DNA from: Histidinibacterium lentulum
GTDB taxonomy: Bacteria; Pseudomonadota; Alphaproteobacteria; Rhodobacterales; Rhodobacteraceae
NCBI RefSeq assembly: GCF_003789055.1
Contig: NZ_ML119082.1
Coordinates: 372,001-436,000, forward strand
DNA length: 64,000 nt
Direction of reading: 5' to 3'
Part shown: positions 43,471 to 52,662 of the stretch, piece after piece
How positions within the stretch are numbered: the first letter of the stretch is position 1
How the letters are laid out: each line of letters opens with the position of its first letter
Position numbers and translations under genes: made by a program
Notes under the pieces: generated by a model
The model's database searches: none
What the model was told of the DNA's origin: nothing
What the model saw: only the letters and a program-made list of their open reading frames with translations

Positions 43471-43501
43471 TGACATCTGTCATCTGGCGTTACAAGTGTC
43501 A
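43471..43501. promoter_or_regulatory. Tandem operators between acoA and SorC regulator 3
   Basis: TGACATCTGTCA (43471-43482) is a perfect TGACA-TC-TGTCA palindrome. TTACAAGTGTCA (43490-43501) is a one-mismatch second copy starting 19 bases later. The pair resembles the spacing at 22292/22312, suggesting cooperative binding on one face of the helix. The same motif precedes the RLP, kinase and aldolase operons. Confidence 0.7.
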
Positions 43502-43511
43502 TGGGGAGCCG

Positions 43512-44474
43512 ATGCGCGAGCTGACGGAGATCGAGCTGATGACCCGGGCGGCGTGGCTCTATCACGTCGCGGGCCTGAACCAGGAGGCGGTCTCGCGGCG
43601 GCTGGGGCTGACGCGGGCGCGGGTGAACCGGCTTCTGGCGCAGGCGCGGGACCTCGGGATCGTGTCCATCTCGATCAACGAAAGGGACCTGGGGCTACTG
43701 AAGGTCGAGGAGGCGATCCGGGCGGCGTTCGGGCTGCAGACCTGCGTCGCCACGCCGGTGCTGGGGCTGGAGCCCGGCGAGGCGGCGGCGGAGACCGCGC
43801 TGAGGATGGTGGGGATCGCGGGCGCGCGATTCCTGCGGGACCGGCTTCAGGCGCGGCCCGACACGGTGGTGGGCACGGGCTGGGGGCGTACGCTGGCGCA
43901 GCTCGGGCGGCAGATGACCGGCGTGGCGGCGCCGGGGGCGAAGTTCATCAGCCTGATGGGGTCCCTGACCGCCAATTCGGCGTTCAACCCGTTCGACGTG
44001 GTGCAGACGCTGGCGCAGGCCACGGGGGGCGAGGGCTATTTCCTGCCGGTGCCCTTCATCGTCGACAGCGAGGCGGATCGCGACATGCTCCTGGCCCAGC
44101 GCGCGGTCAGCGAGCCGCTCTCGCTGGCGCGGCGGGCGGAGCTGGCGCTGATCAGCGTGGGCGAGCTCACGGATGCCTCGCTCCTGCGGCGGCAGGGGAT
44201 GATCGGTGCCGAAGAAATGGCGGAGCTGCGTGCGGCGGGCGCGGTGGGGGATACCAACGGCGTCTTTTTCGACGCCGAGGGGCGGCCCGTGGATCACCCG
44301 CTGGCACGGCGCTGCATCGCCGTGGGCCTCGACGGGCTGAGGGCGACGGAGACGGTCCTGCTCTCGGGCGGGCGGGCGAAGCTGGAGGCGACGCGGGCGC
44401 TGCTCCGAAGCGGGGCGATCCGGGGGCTGGTGATCGACGGGGACAGCGCCGTGGCCCTTGCCGAGGGGCTTTAG
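43512..44474 (+). CDS. SorC-type sugar-responsive transcriptional regulator 3
   Basis: A 320-residue SorC-family regulator. Helix-turn-helix at about 8-50 ([39 protein letters not shown]); effector domain with [21 protein letters not shown] and [12 protein letters not shown]. The ATG at 43512 follows GGGGAG; an upstream in-frame ATG at 43470 would place the coding start inside the operator and is rejected. The gene ends converging with betA, overlapping its stop by 3 nt. The presence of the same operator type near regulator 1 means that either or both could bind all sites. Confidence 0.92.
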   Translation: MRELTEIELMTRAAWLYHVAGLNQEAVSRRLGLTRARVNRLLAQARDLGIVSISINERDLGLLKVEEAIRAAFGLQTCVATPVLGLEPGEAAAETALRMVGIAGARFLRDRLQARPDTVVGTGWGRTLAQLGRQMTGVAAPGAKFISLMGSLTANSAFNPFDVVQTLAQATGGEGYFLPVPFIVDSEADRDMLLAQRAVSEPLSLARRAELALISVGELTDASLLRRQGMIGAEEMAELRAAGAVGDTNGVFFDAEGRPVDHPLARRCIAVGLDGLRATETVLLSGGRAKLEATRALLRSGAIRGLVIDGDSAVALAEGL

Positions 44475-46129
44475 CCGAGGGCGGTGCGGCTGGGCGAGGG
44501 CGTGACCGGCGCGGTGTTCTCGGGCGGCAGGGGCGCGCGGCCGAGGATGTGGTCGGAGGCCTTCTCTCCCACCATGATCGAGGGCGCGTTGAGGTTGCCG
44601 TTCGGGATGCGCGGGAAGATCGAGCTGTCGGCCAGCCGTAGGTTTTCCACCCCGATGACGCGGCATTCCGGATCGACCACCGCCATGGGATCGTCGCGGC
44701 GGCCCATGCGGGCCGTGCCGCAGGGGTGATAGGCGCTTTCGACATGCTCGCGGATGCAGGCGTCGATCTCGTCGTCGCTTTGCGCGTCGGGGCCGGGCAC
44801 GATCTCGCGGCTGTAGAAGGGCGCGAAGGCGGGCTGGGCGAAGATCTCGCGCGTGAGGCGGATGCAGGTCCGGAAATCCTGCCAGTCCTGCTCGTGGCTC
44901 ATGTAGTTGAAGAGGATGCGGGGCGCGTCATGCGGATCGGCGGACCGGAGCGTGACGCTGCCGCGCGAGGGGCTGCGCATCGGGCCGACATGGGCCTGAA
45001 AGCCGTGACCGGCGAGGCCGACGGTGCCGTCGTAGCGCACGGCGATGGGCAGGAAGTGGTACTGGATGTCAGGATATTCCGCCTCGGGCGAGGAGCGGAG
45101 GAAGGCAGTGCTTTCGAACTGGTTCGAGGCCCCCGGGCCGCCGCGGGCGAAGAGCCAGTGCGCGCCGACGAAGGCCTTTCCGAGGAGGTTCCAGTAACGG
45201 TAGAGGCTGACAGGCTGGGATGCCGCGGCCTGGACGTAGAGCTCCAGATGATCCTGGAGGTTTCGGCCCACGCCGGGCCGGTCGGCCACGAGGGGAATGC
45301 CATGGTCGGCGAGATGGGCGGCGGGGCCGATGCCCGAGAGCATCAGGAGTTTCGGGGAGTTGAAGGCGGAGGCGGCGAGGATAACCTCGGCTTCGGCGCG
45401 GATCACCTCGGTGCGGCCGCCGCGCTCGACCTCGACGCCGACTGCCCTGCCCTCCTCAACGACCACACGGCGCGCGAAGGCATGAACGAGGGTGCAGTTG
45501 GGCCGGCGAAGGGCGGGCTCCAGATAGGCGCGGGCGGCTGACCAGCGCTCGCCCTTCCAGACGGTCATCTCGAAGGGACCGAACCCCTCCTGCTGCGCGC
45601 CGTTGTAGTCGGGGGTCACGGGAAAGCCCGCCTCTCGCCCTGCTTCGACGAAGGCGCGCACGAGCGGGTTGTCGCGGCGACCGCGGGTGACATGGACCGG
45701 GCCGCCCTGCCCGCGCCATGCGGGGTCGCCGCCATGGCCGCCGTCGTGCCAGTCCTCCTGCCGCTTGAAGTAGGGGAGGACGTCAGCAAAGCCCCAGCCG
45801 TCCGCGCCCGCGTCACGCCAGTGGTCGAAGTCGCGGGGGTGGCCGCGGACGTAGATCATCCCGTTGATCGAGGAGGACCCGCCGATCACCTTGCCCCGTG
45901 GCGCGGCGAGGGTGCGGCCGCCGAGATGGGGCTCGGGTTCGGTGCGATAGCCCCAGTCGTAGCGGCGCATGTTCATCGGGTAGCTAAGTGCTCCGGGCAT
46001 CCGGATCAGCGGGCCGCGATCGCTGCCGCCGTGCTCGATCACGAGCACGCTCCTGCCTGCCTCGGAAAGGCGGCCGGCCATGGCGCAACCCGCGCTGCCC
46101 GCGCCGACGATGACGTAATCGGCCTGCAT
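44471..46129 (-). CDS. betA: Choline dehydrogenase (GMC oxidoreductase)
   Basis: A 552-residue flavoprotein. The FAD-binding loop [16 protein letters not shown] lies at residues 6-21. The two GMC signatures are [20 protein letters not shown] and [17 protein letters not shown], and the active-site histidine is H468 in [10 protein letters not shown]. BetA oxidises choline to betaine aldehyde at the membrane. Overlaps betB by 1 nt (TGATG). Last gene of betICBA. Confidence 0.95.
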   Translation of the reverse strand: MQADYVIVGAGSAGCAMAGRLSEAGRSVLVIEHGGSDRGPLIRMPGALSYPMNMRRYDWGYRTEPEPHLGGRTLAAPRGKVIGGSSSINGMIYVRGHPRDFDHWRDAGADGWGFADVLPYFKRQEDWHDGGHGGDPAWRGQGGPVHVTRGRRDNPLVRAFVEAGREAGFPVTPDYNGAQQEGFGPFEMTVWKGERWSAARAYLEPALRRPNCTLVHAFARRVVVEEGRAVGVEVERGGRTEVIRAEAEVILAASAFNSPKLLMLSGIGPAAHLADHGIPLVADRPGVGRNLQDHLELYVQAAASQPVSLYRYWNLLGKAFVGAHWLFARGGPGASNQFESTAFLRSSPEAEYPDIQYHFLPIAVRYDGTVGLAGHGFQAHVGPMRSPSRGSVTLRSADPHDAPRILFNYMSHEQDWQDFRTCIRLTREIFAQPAFAPFYSREIVPGPDAQSDDEIDACIREHVESAYHPCGTARMGRRDDPMAVVDPECRVIGVENLRLADSSIFPRIPNGNLNAPSIMVGEKASDHILGRAPLPPENTAPVTPSPSRTALG

Positions 46130-47592
46130 CAGAAGGGAGCCTCGACAGGCCCCATGCGGACGTAGACGGTCTTGAGCTGGCTGTAGTGTTCGATCGCCGC
46201 GCGGCCGTTCTCGCGGCCCACGCCGGAGAGTTTCGCGCCGCCGAAGGGCGCCTCGACGGGGGCGTCGTTGTAGGAATTGACGTAGCAGCTGCCGGCCTCG
46301 AGCCGGGCCGCGACGCGGTGCGCGCGGGCGATGTCGCGGGTGAAGACCCCGGCCGCGAGGCCGAAGGGCGTAGCGTTGGCGCGGGAGAGCGCCTCCTCCT
46401 CGGTGTCGAAGGCGAGGACGGCCATGACGGGGCCGAAGATCTCTTCCCGCGCGATGGTCATGTCGTCGGTGACATCGGCGAAGACGGTGGGCTCGAGGAA
46501 AAAGCCGGGCCGACCGAGGCGCCGCCCCCCAATGACGAGGCGCGCGCCCTCTTCGAGACCCTTCGCGATGTAGCCCTCCACGATCCTGAGCTGGGCCTCG
46601 CTGGCCATGGGGCCGAAGTTGGTCGCCTCGTCCATGGGATCGCCGATGACGGCACGGGCAAGGCGCTCGGTCAGGCGGGTCAGAAACGGCTCCAGAAGGG
46701 GCCGCTGGACGAAGACGCGGGTGCCGTTGGTGCAGATCTGGCCCGAGGAGTAGAAATTGCCGAGGATGGCCCCGCCCACGGCATCCTCGAGGTCCGCATC
46801 CTCGAAGATTAGGAGCGGGCTCTTGCCGCCGAGTTCCATGGTGACGTGCTTCATGCCCTCGGCGGCGGTCGCGGCGACCGTGCGGCCGGTGGGCACCGAG
46901 CCGGTGAGGGAGACCTTGGCGACGCGGTGATCGGTGATGAGCCGTGCGCCGACCTCGCCCGCCCCCTGGATGACGTTGAAGAGCCCCGGGGGCGCGCCGG
47001 CCTCGGCCAGGATCGCGGCAAGCTGGAGGGCCGAGAGCGGCGTCGTCTCGGAGGGCTTGAAGACCATGGAGTTGCCGCATGCCAGCGCCGGCGCGGCCTT
47101 CCACGAGGCGATCTGGATCGGGTAGTTCCACGCGCCGATGCCGACGCAGACGCCCAAAGGCTCGCGGATCGTGTAGGCCCAGTTCTCGCCGAGGGGGATA
47201 TGCTCTCCGGTCAGGGTGCCCGCCATGCCGCCGAAGTATTCGAGCGCGTCGGCGCCGCTGGCGGCATCGGCGACGAGGGTTTCCTGAAGGGGCTTGCCGG
47301 TGTCGCGCGTCTCGAGTTCCGACAGGGCGCGGTTGCGCTCGCGCATCAAGGCAGCGGCGCGGGTCAGGACGCGGCCTCTCTCGCGGCCCGGGAGGGCGGA
47401 CCAGTCCCTTTGCGCGCGGGCGGCGGCGGCGAGGGCCTTGTCCACCACGGCGGGGGTGGCGAGGTGCAGGCGGGCGATCTCGGCGCCTGTCGCCGGGTCG
47501 ATGACCGGGAGCGGGTCTCCGGCGGTATCCTCGAGCCAGTCGCCGTCGACGAAATGGCTTGCGGGGGGCTGGATGGGGTGCGTCATGGTCAT
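46129..47592 (-). CDS. betB: Betaine aldehyde dehydrogenase
   Basis: A 487-residue aldehyde dehydrogenase. Catalytic cysteine C287 lies in [16 protein letters not shown], the catalytic glutamate in [10 protein letters not shown], and a GSVPTGR cofactor motif is present. The family oxidises betaine aldehyde to glycine betaine with NAD(P), the osmoprotectant end product. The start ATG follows GAGAGG and overlaps the betC stop by ATGA; a second Met two codons later is possible. Confidence 0.95.
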   Translation of the reverse strand: MTMTHPIQPPASHFVDGDWLEDTAGDPLPVIDPATGAEIARLHLATPAVVDKALAAAARAQRDWSALPGRERGRVLTRAAALMRERNRALSELETRDTGKPLQETLVADAASGADALEYFGGMAGTLTGEHIPLGENWAYTIREPLGVCVGIGAWNYPIQIASWKAAPALACGNSMVFKPSETTPLSALQLAAILAEAGAPPGLFNVIQGAGEVGARLITDHRVAKVSLTGSVPTGRTVAATAAEGMKHVTMELGGKSPLLIFEDADLEDAVGGAILGNFYSSGQICTNGTRVFVQRPLLEPFLTRLTERLARAVIGDPMDEATNFGPMASEAQLRIVEGYIAKGLEEGARLVIGGRRLGRPGFFLEPTVFADVTDDMTIAREEIFGPVMAVLAFDTEEEALSRANATPFGLAAGVFTRDIARAHRVAARLEAGSCYVNSYNDAPVEAPFGGAKLSGVGRENGRAAIEHYSQLKTVYVRMGPVEAPF

Positions 47593-49097
47593 TCGCCTCT
47601 CGGGAAGCGCTGGTTCTCCTCGACGACGTTGAGGTCCATGTGATTGCGCATGAACCGGTCGGAGGCGCGTTGCAGGGGCTGGTGGTCCCAGGGGTAGTAG
47701 GCGCCGTTCCGAAGCGCCTCGTAGACGACGAGGCGGCGGGCCTGGCTCTTGCGGACCTCGGCGTCAAAGCGGTCAAGGTCCCAGCGGGCATCGGCGTTGC
47801 GGCGGAACACGTCCAACAGGGGCTGCGCGGCGGGATCGTCGGCGAGGTTGTGCAGCTCCTCGGGGTCTGCGTAGAGATCGAAGAACTGTTCGGGATCCTC
47901 TGCGCAGCGGATGTACTTCCAGTTGCCCTGCACCAGAGCGACCATCGGTGCGACCGAGCCTTCGGCAGCGTATTCCATCGCCACGGGCGTTTCCCGGTGC
48001 TGGCCGTGGCTGAGACCGGAGATGTCTTCTCCTGCGGTCCAGGGACCCATCTCGGGCCAGTCCACCCCCGCCAGGAGGCAGAGCGTCGGGCAGAGGTCGA
48101 TGGTGGAGACCGTGGTGTCCACGCGACCGGCTGGCATTCCGGGGGCGGAGATCATCAGGGGCACCCGGGCCGACCCTTCAAGGAAGCTCATCTTGAACCA
48201 CAGGCCCCTCTCGCCCAGCATGTCGCCGTGATCGGACAGGAAGACGACGATGGCCTCCTGCCGGGTGGCCTCGAGCACGCCCAGGATCTCGCCGATCTTC
48301 TCGTCGAGATAGGAGATGTTCGCGAAATAGGCGCGGCGGGAGCGGCGGACCTCTTCCGCCGTGATGTCGTAGCTGCGCCAGTCGTTGGCGTCGAAGAGGC
48401 GGCGGGAATGGGGATCGTGCGCCTCGTAGGGCATGGCGGAGACGCGCGGGTCGAGATGGGCACAATCCTCGTAGAGGTCCCAGAACCGGCGGCGGGCGAC
48501 GTAGGGATCGTGGGGATGGGTGAAGCTGACCGTCAGGCACCACGGGCGCGGATCATGGCCGCGCGCCAGATCGTATAGCTTGGCGGTGGCGTGATGGGCG
48601 ACCTCGTCGTCGTATTCCATCTGGTTGGTGATCTCGGCCACGCCCGCGCCGGTGACGCTCCCGAGGTTGTGATACCACCAGTCGATGCGCTCGCCGGGCT
48701 TTCGGTAGTCGGGCGTCCAGCCGAAGTCGGCCGGATAGATGTCGGTGGTCAGCCGCTCCTCGAACCCGTGGAGCTGATCGGGGCCGACGAAATGCATCTT
48801 GCCCGAAAGGCAGGTGTAGTAACCCGCGCGGCGCAGGTGGTGGGCGTAGGTTGGCAGGTCCGAGGGGAATTCTGCGGCGTTGTCGTAGACGCCGGTGACC
48901 GAGGGCAACTGGCCCGACATGAAGCTCGCCCGCGCCGGCGCGCAGAGCGGCGAGGCGGTGTAACAATGCGCGTAGCGGGTCGAGCGGGCGGCGAGTCGCG
49001 CGAGGTTCGGCGCGTGCAGCCACGGCGCGGGCCCGTCGGGAAAGAGCGTTCCGGAGAGCTGATCAACCATGAGGATCAGGATGTTCGGAGAGGTCAT
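47589..49097 (-). CDS. betC: Choline sulfatase
   Basis: A 502-residue sulfatase. The formylglycine motif C-x-P-x-R reads LCAPARASF with C52 as the residue to be modified. Metal-binding ends are [12 protein letters not shown] and [16 protein letters not shown]. The C-terminal tail ([21 protein letters not shown]) is characteristic of BetC. It releases choline and sulfate from choline-O-sulfate, feeding BetA. The start overlaps the betI stop by ATGA. Confidence 0.95.
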   Translation of the reverse strand: MTSPNILILMVDQLSGTLFPDGPAPWLHAPNLARLAARSTRYAHCYTASPLCAPARASFMSGQLPSVTGVYDNAAEFPSDLPTYAHHLRRAGYYTCLSGKMHFVGPDQLHGFEERLTTDIYPADFGWTPDYRKPGERIDWWYHNLGSVTGAGVAEITNQMEYDDEVAHHATAKLYDLARGHDPRPWCLTVSFTHPHDPYVARRRFWDLYEDCAHLDPRVSAMPYEAHDPHSRRLFDANDWRSYDITAEEVRRSRRAYFANISYLDEKIGEILGVLEATRQEAIVVFLSDHGDMLGERGLWFKMSFLEGSARVPLMISAPGMPAGRVDTTVSTIDLCPTLCLLAGVDWPEMGPWTAGEDISGLSHGQHRETPVAMEYAAEGSVAPMVALVQGNWKYIRCAEDPEQFFDLYADPEELHNLADDPAAQPLLDVFRRNADARWDLDRFDAEVRKSQARRLVVYEALRNGAYYPWDHQPLQRASDRFMRNHMDLNVVEENQRFPRGE

Positions 49098-49666
49098 CTC
49101 GCGGTCTCGAGGCTTTGGTCGAGGGTCTGTCGCACGAGGGCTGCGGCCTCTTCGCGCGAGACTTCGGTTACAGCGTGCACCGATCTGAGATATAGGCCAT
49201 CAATCAGTGCGCCGATGCGGCGTGCGATGGGGTCCGACCGCGCGCCGGCAAGCGGCCGCAGATCGTGAAGGAGGTTCGAGTGCAGCCTGCGCTGATAGAC
49301 CGTGAGCAGCCGCCGCGCCTCCGGCACGTGCTGGGCGAGGACATAGAAGTTGAGCCATGCCGCGGCGGCGCCGCGCTCGAAATTGGCCGGGCCGAAACTG
49401 GCGCCGATCAGCGCGTCGAGTCGTGCGCGGGGACCATCCGCGGCGCGCAGGGCGTTGCGGACGTCGCGCCCGTAGTCGGCGAGGATATGCCGCATCGCCG
49501 CGAGAAACAGCCGATCCTTGTCGCCGAAGTAGTGAAAGGCGAGCGCCGGAGAAACCCCTGCCCGCTTCGCGATGCGACCGACCGTCACGTCGAGCGTGCC
49601 CGCCTCGCCGATCTCGGCGATCGCGGCGGCGATGAGTTCCGCCTTGCGCTTGCTCTCGACACCCAT
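49094..49666 (-). CDS. betI: TetR-family choline-responsive repressor
   Basis: A 190-residue TetR protein. Helix-turn-helix at about 25-48 (VGRIAKRAGVSPALAFHYFGDKDRLF), and the BetI-specific C-terminal block LTVYQRRLHSNLLHDLRPLAG then RRIGALIDGLYLRS. BetI represses the bet genes until choline is present. AAGGGG precedes the ATG. First gene of betICBA; the operator lies in the adjoining gap shared with choX. Confidence 0.95.
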   Translation of the reverse strand: MGVESKRKAELIAAAIAEIGEAGTLDVTVGRIAKRAGVSPALAFHYFGDKDRLFLAAMRHILADYGRDVRNALRAADGPRARLDALIGASFGPANFERGAAAAWLNFYVLAQHVPEARRLLTVYQRRLHSNLLHDLRPLAGARSDPIARRIGALIDGLYLRSVHAVTEVSREEAAALVRQTLDQSLETAR

Positions 49667-49723
49667 GGGCCACCCCTTTCGGCCTTGCCCGGAAACCGGT
49701 TGCCAAGGCTGACTAGACCCGCT

Positions 49724-49743
49724 TTGATTGACTCGTCAATCAA
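49724..49743. promoter_or_regulatory. BetI operator between betI and choX
   Basis: TTGATTGACTCGTCAATCAA, a perfect 20-bp palindrome with 9-bp arms and a TC centre. It resembles the BetI boxes known from other proteobacteria (TTGAT/ATCAA halves) and lies between the divergent betICBA and choX genes, so one site probably controls both. Confidence 0.85.
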
Positions 49744-49776
49744 CAATCAGGATTACACAACCACAGGGAGACCGTC

Positions 49777-50700
49777 ATGAAGACCACCACCGCCCTCTCC
49801 GCGCTTGCCCTTTGCGCCGCCGGAATGGCCCAGGCCGATTGCGAGACTGTCGTGTTCTCGGATGTCGGCTGGACCGACATCACGGCGACCACCGCTGCGA
49901 CCACGCTGGTGCTCGAAGCCCTTGGCTACGAGACCGACACCAAGCTGCTGTCGGTGCCGGTGACCTACACCTCGCTCGCCGCGGGCGATATCGACGTGTT
50001 CCTCGGCAACTGGATGCCGACCATGGAGGCCGATATCGCGCCCTACCGCGAGGCCGGCACCGTCGAGACCGTGCGCACCAACCTCGAGGGCGCGAAGTAC
50101 ACGCTCGCGACCAATGCCGCTGGCGCGGAGCTCGGCATCGCCGATTTCGCCGATATCGCGGAGCATGCGGAGGCGCTTGACGCCGAGATCTACGGAATCG
50201 AGCCCGGCAATGACGGCAACCGGCTGATCCTCGACATGATCGCGGCGGATGCCTTCGGCCTGTCGGGCTTCGACGTGGTGGAAAGCTCGGAACAGGGGAT
50301 GCTGGCGCAGGTCGCGCGGGCAGATCAGCGCGGGGAGCCCGTGGTCTTCCTCGGCTGGGAGCCGCATCCGATGAACGCCAATTTCGACATGACCTACCTG
50401 ACCGGCGGGGACGACTGGTTCGGCCCGGACCTCGGTGGCGCGACGGTGCACACGAACACCACGGCCGGCTTTTCGGAGGCCTGCCCGAACCTCGGCGCCT
50501 TCCTCGCAAATCTCGAGTTCACGCTGGAGATGGAGAACGAGATCATGGCGGCGATCCTCGACGACGGCGAGGACCCGCGCGACGCCGCTCTGGCGTGGAT
50601 GCAGGCGAACCCCGAGCCGGTGATGGCCTGGCTCGACGGCGTGACCACCGCCGACGGCGGCGACGCGGCGGCGGCCGTCGAGGCGATGCTCGCGGAGTGA
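49777..50700 (+). CDS. choX: Choline ABC transporter substrate-binding protein
   Basis: A 307-residue periplasmic protein with a signal peptide ending AQA before DCETVVFSDVGWTDITATTA, the start of the OpuAC-type fold. ChoX-like blocks are IDVFLGNWMPTME, VVFLGWEPHPMN and a cysteine pair (DCET and EACPN). GGGAGA precedes the ATG. It delivers choline to ChoW/ChoV. Unlike the usual choXWV operon, the permease and ATPase genes lie about 1.1 kb away. Confidence 0.93.
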   Translation: MKTTTALSALALCAAGMAQADCETVVFSDVGWTDITATTAATTLVLEALGYETDTKLLSVPVTYTSLAAGDIDVFLGNWMPTMEADIAPYREAGTVETVRTNLEGAKYTLATNAAGAELGIADFADIAEHAEALDAEIYGIEPGNDGNRLILDMIAADAFGLSGFDVVESSEQGMLAQVARADQRGEPVVFLGWEPHPMNANFDMTYLTGGDDWFGPDLGGATVHTNTTAGFSEACPNLGAFLANLEFTLEMENEIMAAILDDGEDPRDAALAWMQANPEPVMAWLDGVTTADGGDAAAAVEAMLAE

Positions 50701-50718
50701 GCGGCGCGGTCTGAGACG

Positions 50719-50751
50719 GGGCGGGACGGGTCCGAGGGGGCCGTCCCGCCC
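50719..50751. terminator. Bidirectional terminator hairpin between choX and the GST gene
   Basis: A perfect 11-bp stem (GGGCGGGACGG at 50719-50729, CCGTCCCGCCC at 50741-50751) with an 11-base loop lies between convergent genes. No long T-run follows on either strand, so efficiency is uncertain. Confidence 0.65.
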
Positions 50752-51374
50752 TATGCCTTCGCGGGCATCAGCGCATCGTCCTTGGCGCTGGCGGCCCGGG
50801 CGGCGGGGCGGGACATGATGCGGGCGACATAGTCCTGAAAACCGGGGCGGGCTTCCATCGTGCCGAATTGCAGCCCCCAGGCGATCTGGCTGCCGAGATA
50901 GACATCGGCCGCGCTGAACCGCTCGCCCATGAGATATGGCCCCGCAGCAACCAGCGCCTCGAGCGTGTCGAGGACCCTGGCGGTCGATCCGTAGCCGAGC
51001 CGCCCTTCCTCCTGCGGCGTGCGTGCCGCCCAGCCGAACGAGGTATTGGTGACCGCGGCCTCCACGGGACCGGCACCAAAGAACATCCAGCGCAGGAAGG
51101 CGCCCCGCTCCGCCGTGCCGGGCGCAGGGGAGAGACCGGCATCGGGAAAGGCTTCGGCGAGATAGCAGCAGATCGCGGCGCATTCGGTCACGGTGGTCTC
51201 GCCATGGCGCAGGGTCGGCACCTTGGCCATCGGATTCACCGCCCGGTAGTCCGCGTCGGCCATGCGGCCATAGTCGATCACAACGGTCTCGTAGGGAGTC
51301 CCGACCTCCTCCAGCATCCAGCGGACGATGCGGCCGCGGCTCATCGGATTGGTGTAGAAGACGAGATCTGACAT
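50751..51374 (-). CDS. Glutathione S-transferase family protein
   Basis: A 207-residue protein with an N-terminal thioredoxin-like domain (LVFYTNPMSRGRIVRWMLEEVGTPYE, then VPTLRHGETTVTECAAICCYLAE, the GSH-binding P-T-L and E-(S/C)-xAI pattern) and an all-helical C-terminal half with YLMGERFSAADVYLGSQ. The ATG follows CCGGAGG. Inserted between choX and choW on the opposite strand; a link to choline use is not evident. Detoxification or a glutathione-dependent step is the generic role. Confidence 0.9.
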   Translation of the reverse strand: MSDLVFYTNPMSRGRIVRWMLEEVGTPYETVVIDYGRMADADYRAVNPMAKVPTLRHGETTVTECAAICCYLAEAFPDAGLSPAPGTAERGAFLRWMFFGAGPVEAAVTNTSFGWAARTPQEEGRLGYGSTARVLDTLEALVAAGPYLMGERFSAADVYLGSQIAWGLQFGTMEARPGFQDYVARIMSRPAARAASAKDDALMPAKA

Positions 51375-51450
51375 GGCGCGGCCTCCGGGTGTGATCCTGG
51401 GCGCAGCATCGCACGACCGGCTCCAAGGGAAAATGGCCTTGCTATAGGGG

Positions 51451-51696
51451 TCAGCGGTGCGGGGCGTGGTCGCCGTCACGACGCCAGTCGAGGAGGCGCT
51501 CCCCCGTGTCGAGCCCGGCGTCGCGGACCCTTTCGGCGAGCCCCTCGGGCGGGGTGCCGCGGTAGCGGCAGGGACGGGCCAGCTCCGCCCCCGTCGCCCT
51601 GAGGATACCCACGGGTGTGTTGCGCAGTGGCCGCGCCTGCGAGGCCCCCGCAAGACCTGCCACACCGGCGGCCAGAAATCGGCGTCTCGTCTGCAT
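51451..51696 (-). CDS. Small Tat-signal protein, function unknown
   Basis: An 81-residue ORF starting MQTRRRFLAAGVAGLAGASQA, a compact twin-arginine-type leader, followed by a basic/acidic tail without recognised domain. GAAGGAG seven to eight bases before the ATG supports translation. It is the only candidate in the stretch between the GST gene and choW. I recognise no family; it may be an exported small protein or a remnant of a longer one. Confidence 0.5.
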   Translation of the reverse strand: MQTRRRFLAAGVAGLAGASQARPLRNTPVGILRATGAELARPCRYRGTPPEGLAERVRDAGLDTGERLLDWRRDGDHAPHR

Positions 51697-51772
51697 CTCG
51701 CGTCTCCTTCGATCGACGCCGATGCGACAACCGCCTTGCCCCCTGCGCCGCTCCGTCTTCCGGCCCGCCTGC

Positions 51773-51802
51773 TTGACCCTGGACCTGTCGCCCCCCGATA
51801 AA
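51773..51802 (+). promoter_or_regulatory. Putative promoter of choWV
   Basis: TTGACC (51773-51778) and GATAAA (51797-51802) with an 18-base spacer, 23 bases before the choW ATG. This explains how choWV can be expressed apart from choX. Confidence 0.5.
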
Positions 51803-51825
51803 GGCGGAGGACAAAAGGGACAGGC

Positions 51826-52662
51826 ATGGATTTTCTGACCGAGAACAAGATCCCAGTGGACGATGTGGCCGAAGCGGTCTTCGACTGGCTGCAGATCAAC
51901 GGGGCCTGGTTCTTCGACGGGCTGGCGATCGGGCTCGAGGCGATGATCGACGGTTTTCTCTGGGTCCTGCAATCGCCGCCGCCACTTGTCGTGGTGCTGG
52001 TCTTTGCCGCGATCGCCTACGCCTTGCAGAGAAGCTGGAAGGTGGCGCTGTTCGTGGCGCTGGGGTTCCTGTTCATCCTGAACCAGGGCTACTGGGAGGA
52101 GACGACCGAGAGCCTTACGCTGGTGCTGTCGGCGTGCATCGTCTGCATGGCCATTGGCGTGCCCATCGGCATCGCCGCCGCCCACCGCCCGAGGCTCTAC
52201 GCCTGGATGCGGCCAGTGCTGGACCTGATGCAGACGCTGCCGACCTTCGTCTACCTGATCCCGGCCATCGTCTTCTTCGGGATCGGGATGGTGCCGGGCC
52301 TGATTGCCACGGTGATCTTCGTGCTGCCCGCGCCGATCCGACTGACCTGGCTCGGGGTGTCCTCGACGCCCGCCTCTCTGCTGGAGGCGAGCCGCGCCTT
52401 CGGCGCCACACCATCGCAGACCCTGTGGAAGGTGGAGCTGCCCTATGCCTTTCCGCAAATCATGACAGGCCTGAACCAGACGATCATGCTGTCGCTGTCG
52501 ATGGTGGTGATCGCGGCGCTGGTGGGGGCGGACGGGCTCGGCGTGCCGGTGGTGCGGGCGCTGAACCAGGTGAACACGGGCCTCGGGTTCGAGTCCGGCT
52601 TCGTGATCGTGGTGGTGGCGATCATGCTCGACCGGGTGCTGAACCTCGGGAGCCGCAAGTGA
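51826..52662 (+). CDS. choW: Choline ABC transporter permease
   Basis: A 278-residue ProW-like inner-membrane protein. Five to six hydrophobic helices, with RPVLDLMQTLPTFVYLIPAIVFFGIGMVPG typical of the ProW/ChoW group, and the EAA-like loop LLEASRAFGATPSQTLWKVELPYA that contacts the ATPase. AAGGGAC precedes the ATG. The stop overlaps the choV GTG start (GTGA). Confidence 0.93.
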   Translation: MDFLTENKIPVDDVAEAVFDWLQINGAWFFDGLAIGLEAMIDGFLWVLQSPPPLVVVLVFAAIAYALQRSWKVALFVALGFLFILNQGYWEETTESLTLVLSACIVCMAIGVPIGIAAAHRPRLYAWMRPVLDLMQTLPTFVYLIPAIVFFGIGMVPGLIATVIFVLPAPIRLTWLGVSSTPASLLEASRAFGATPSQTLWKVELPYAFPQIMTGLNQTIMLSLSMVVIAALVGADGLGVPVVRALNQVNTGLGFESGFVIVVVAIMLDRVLNLGSRK

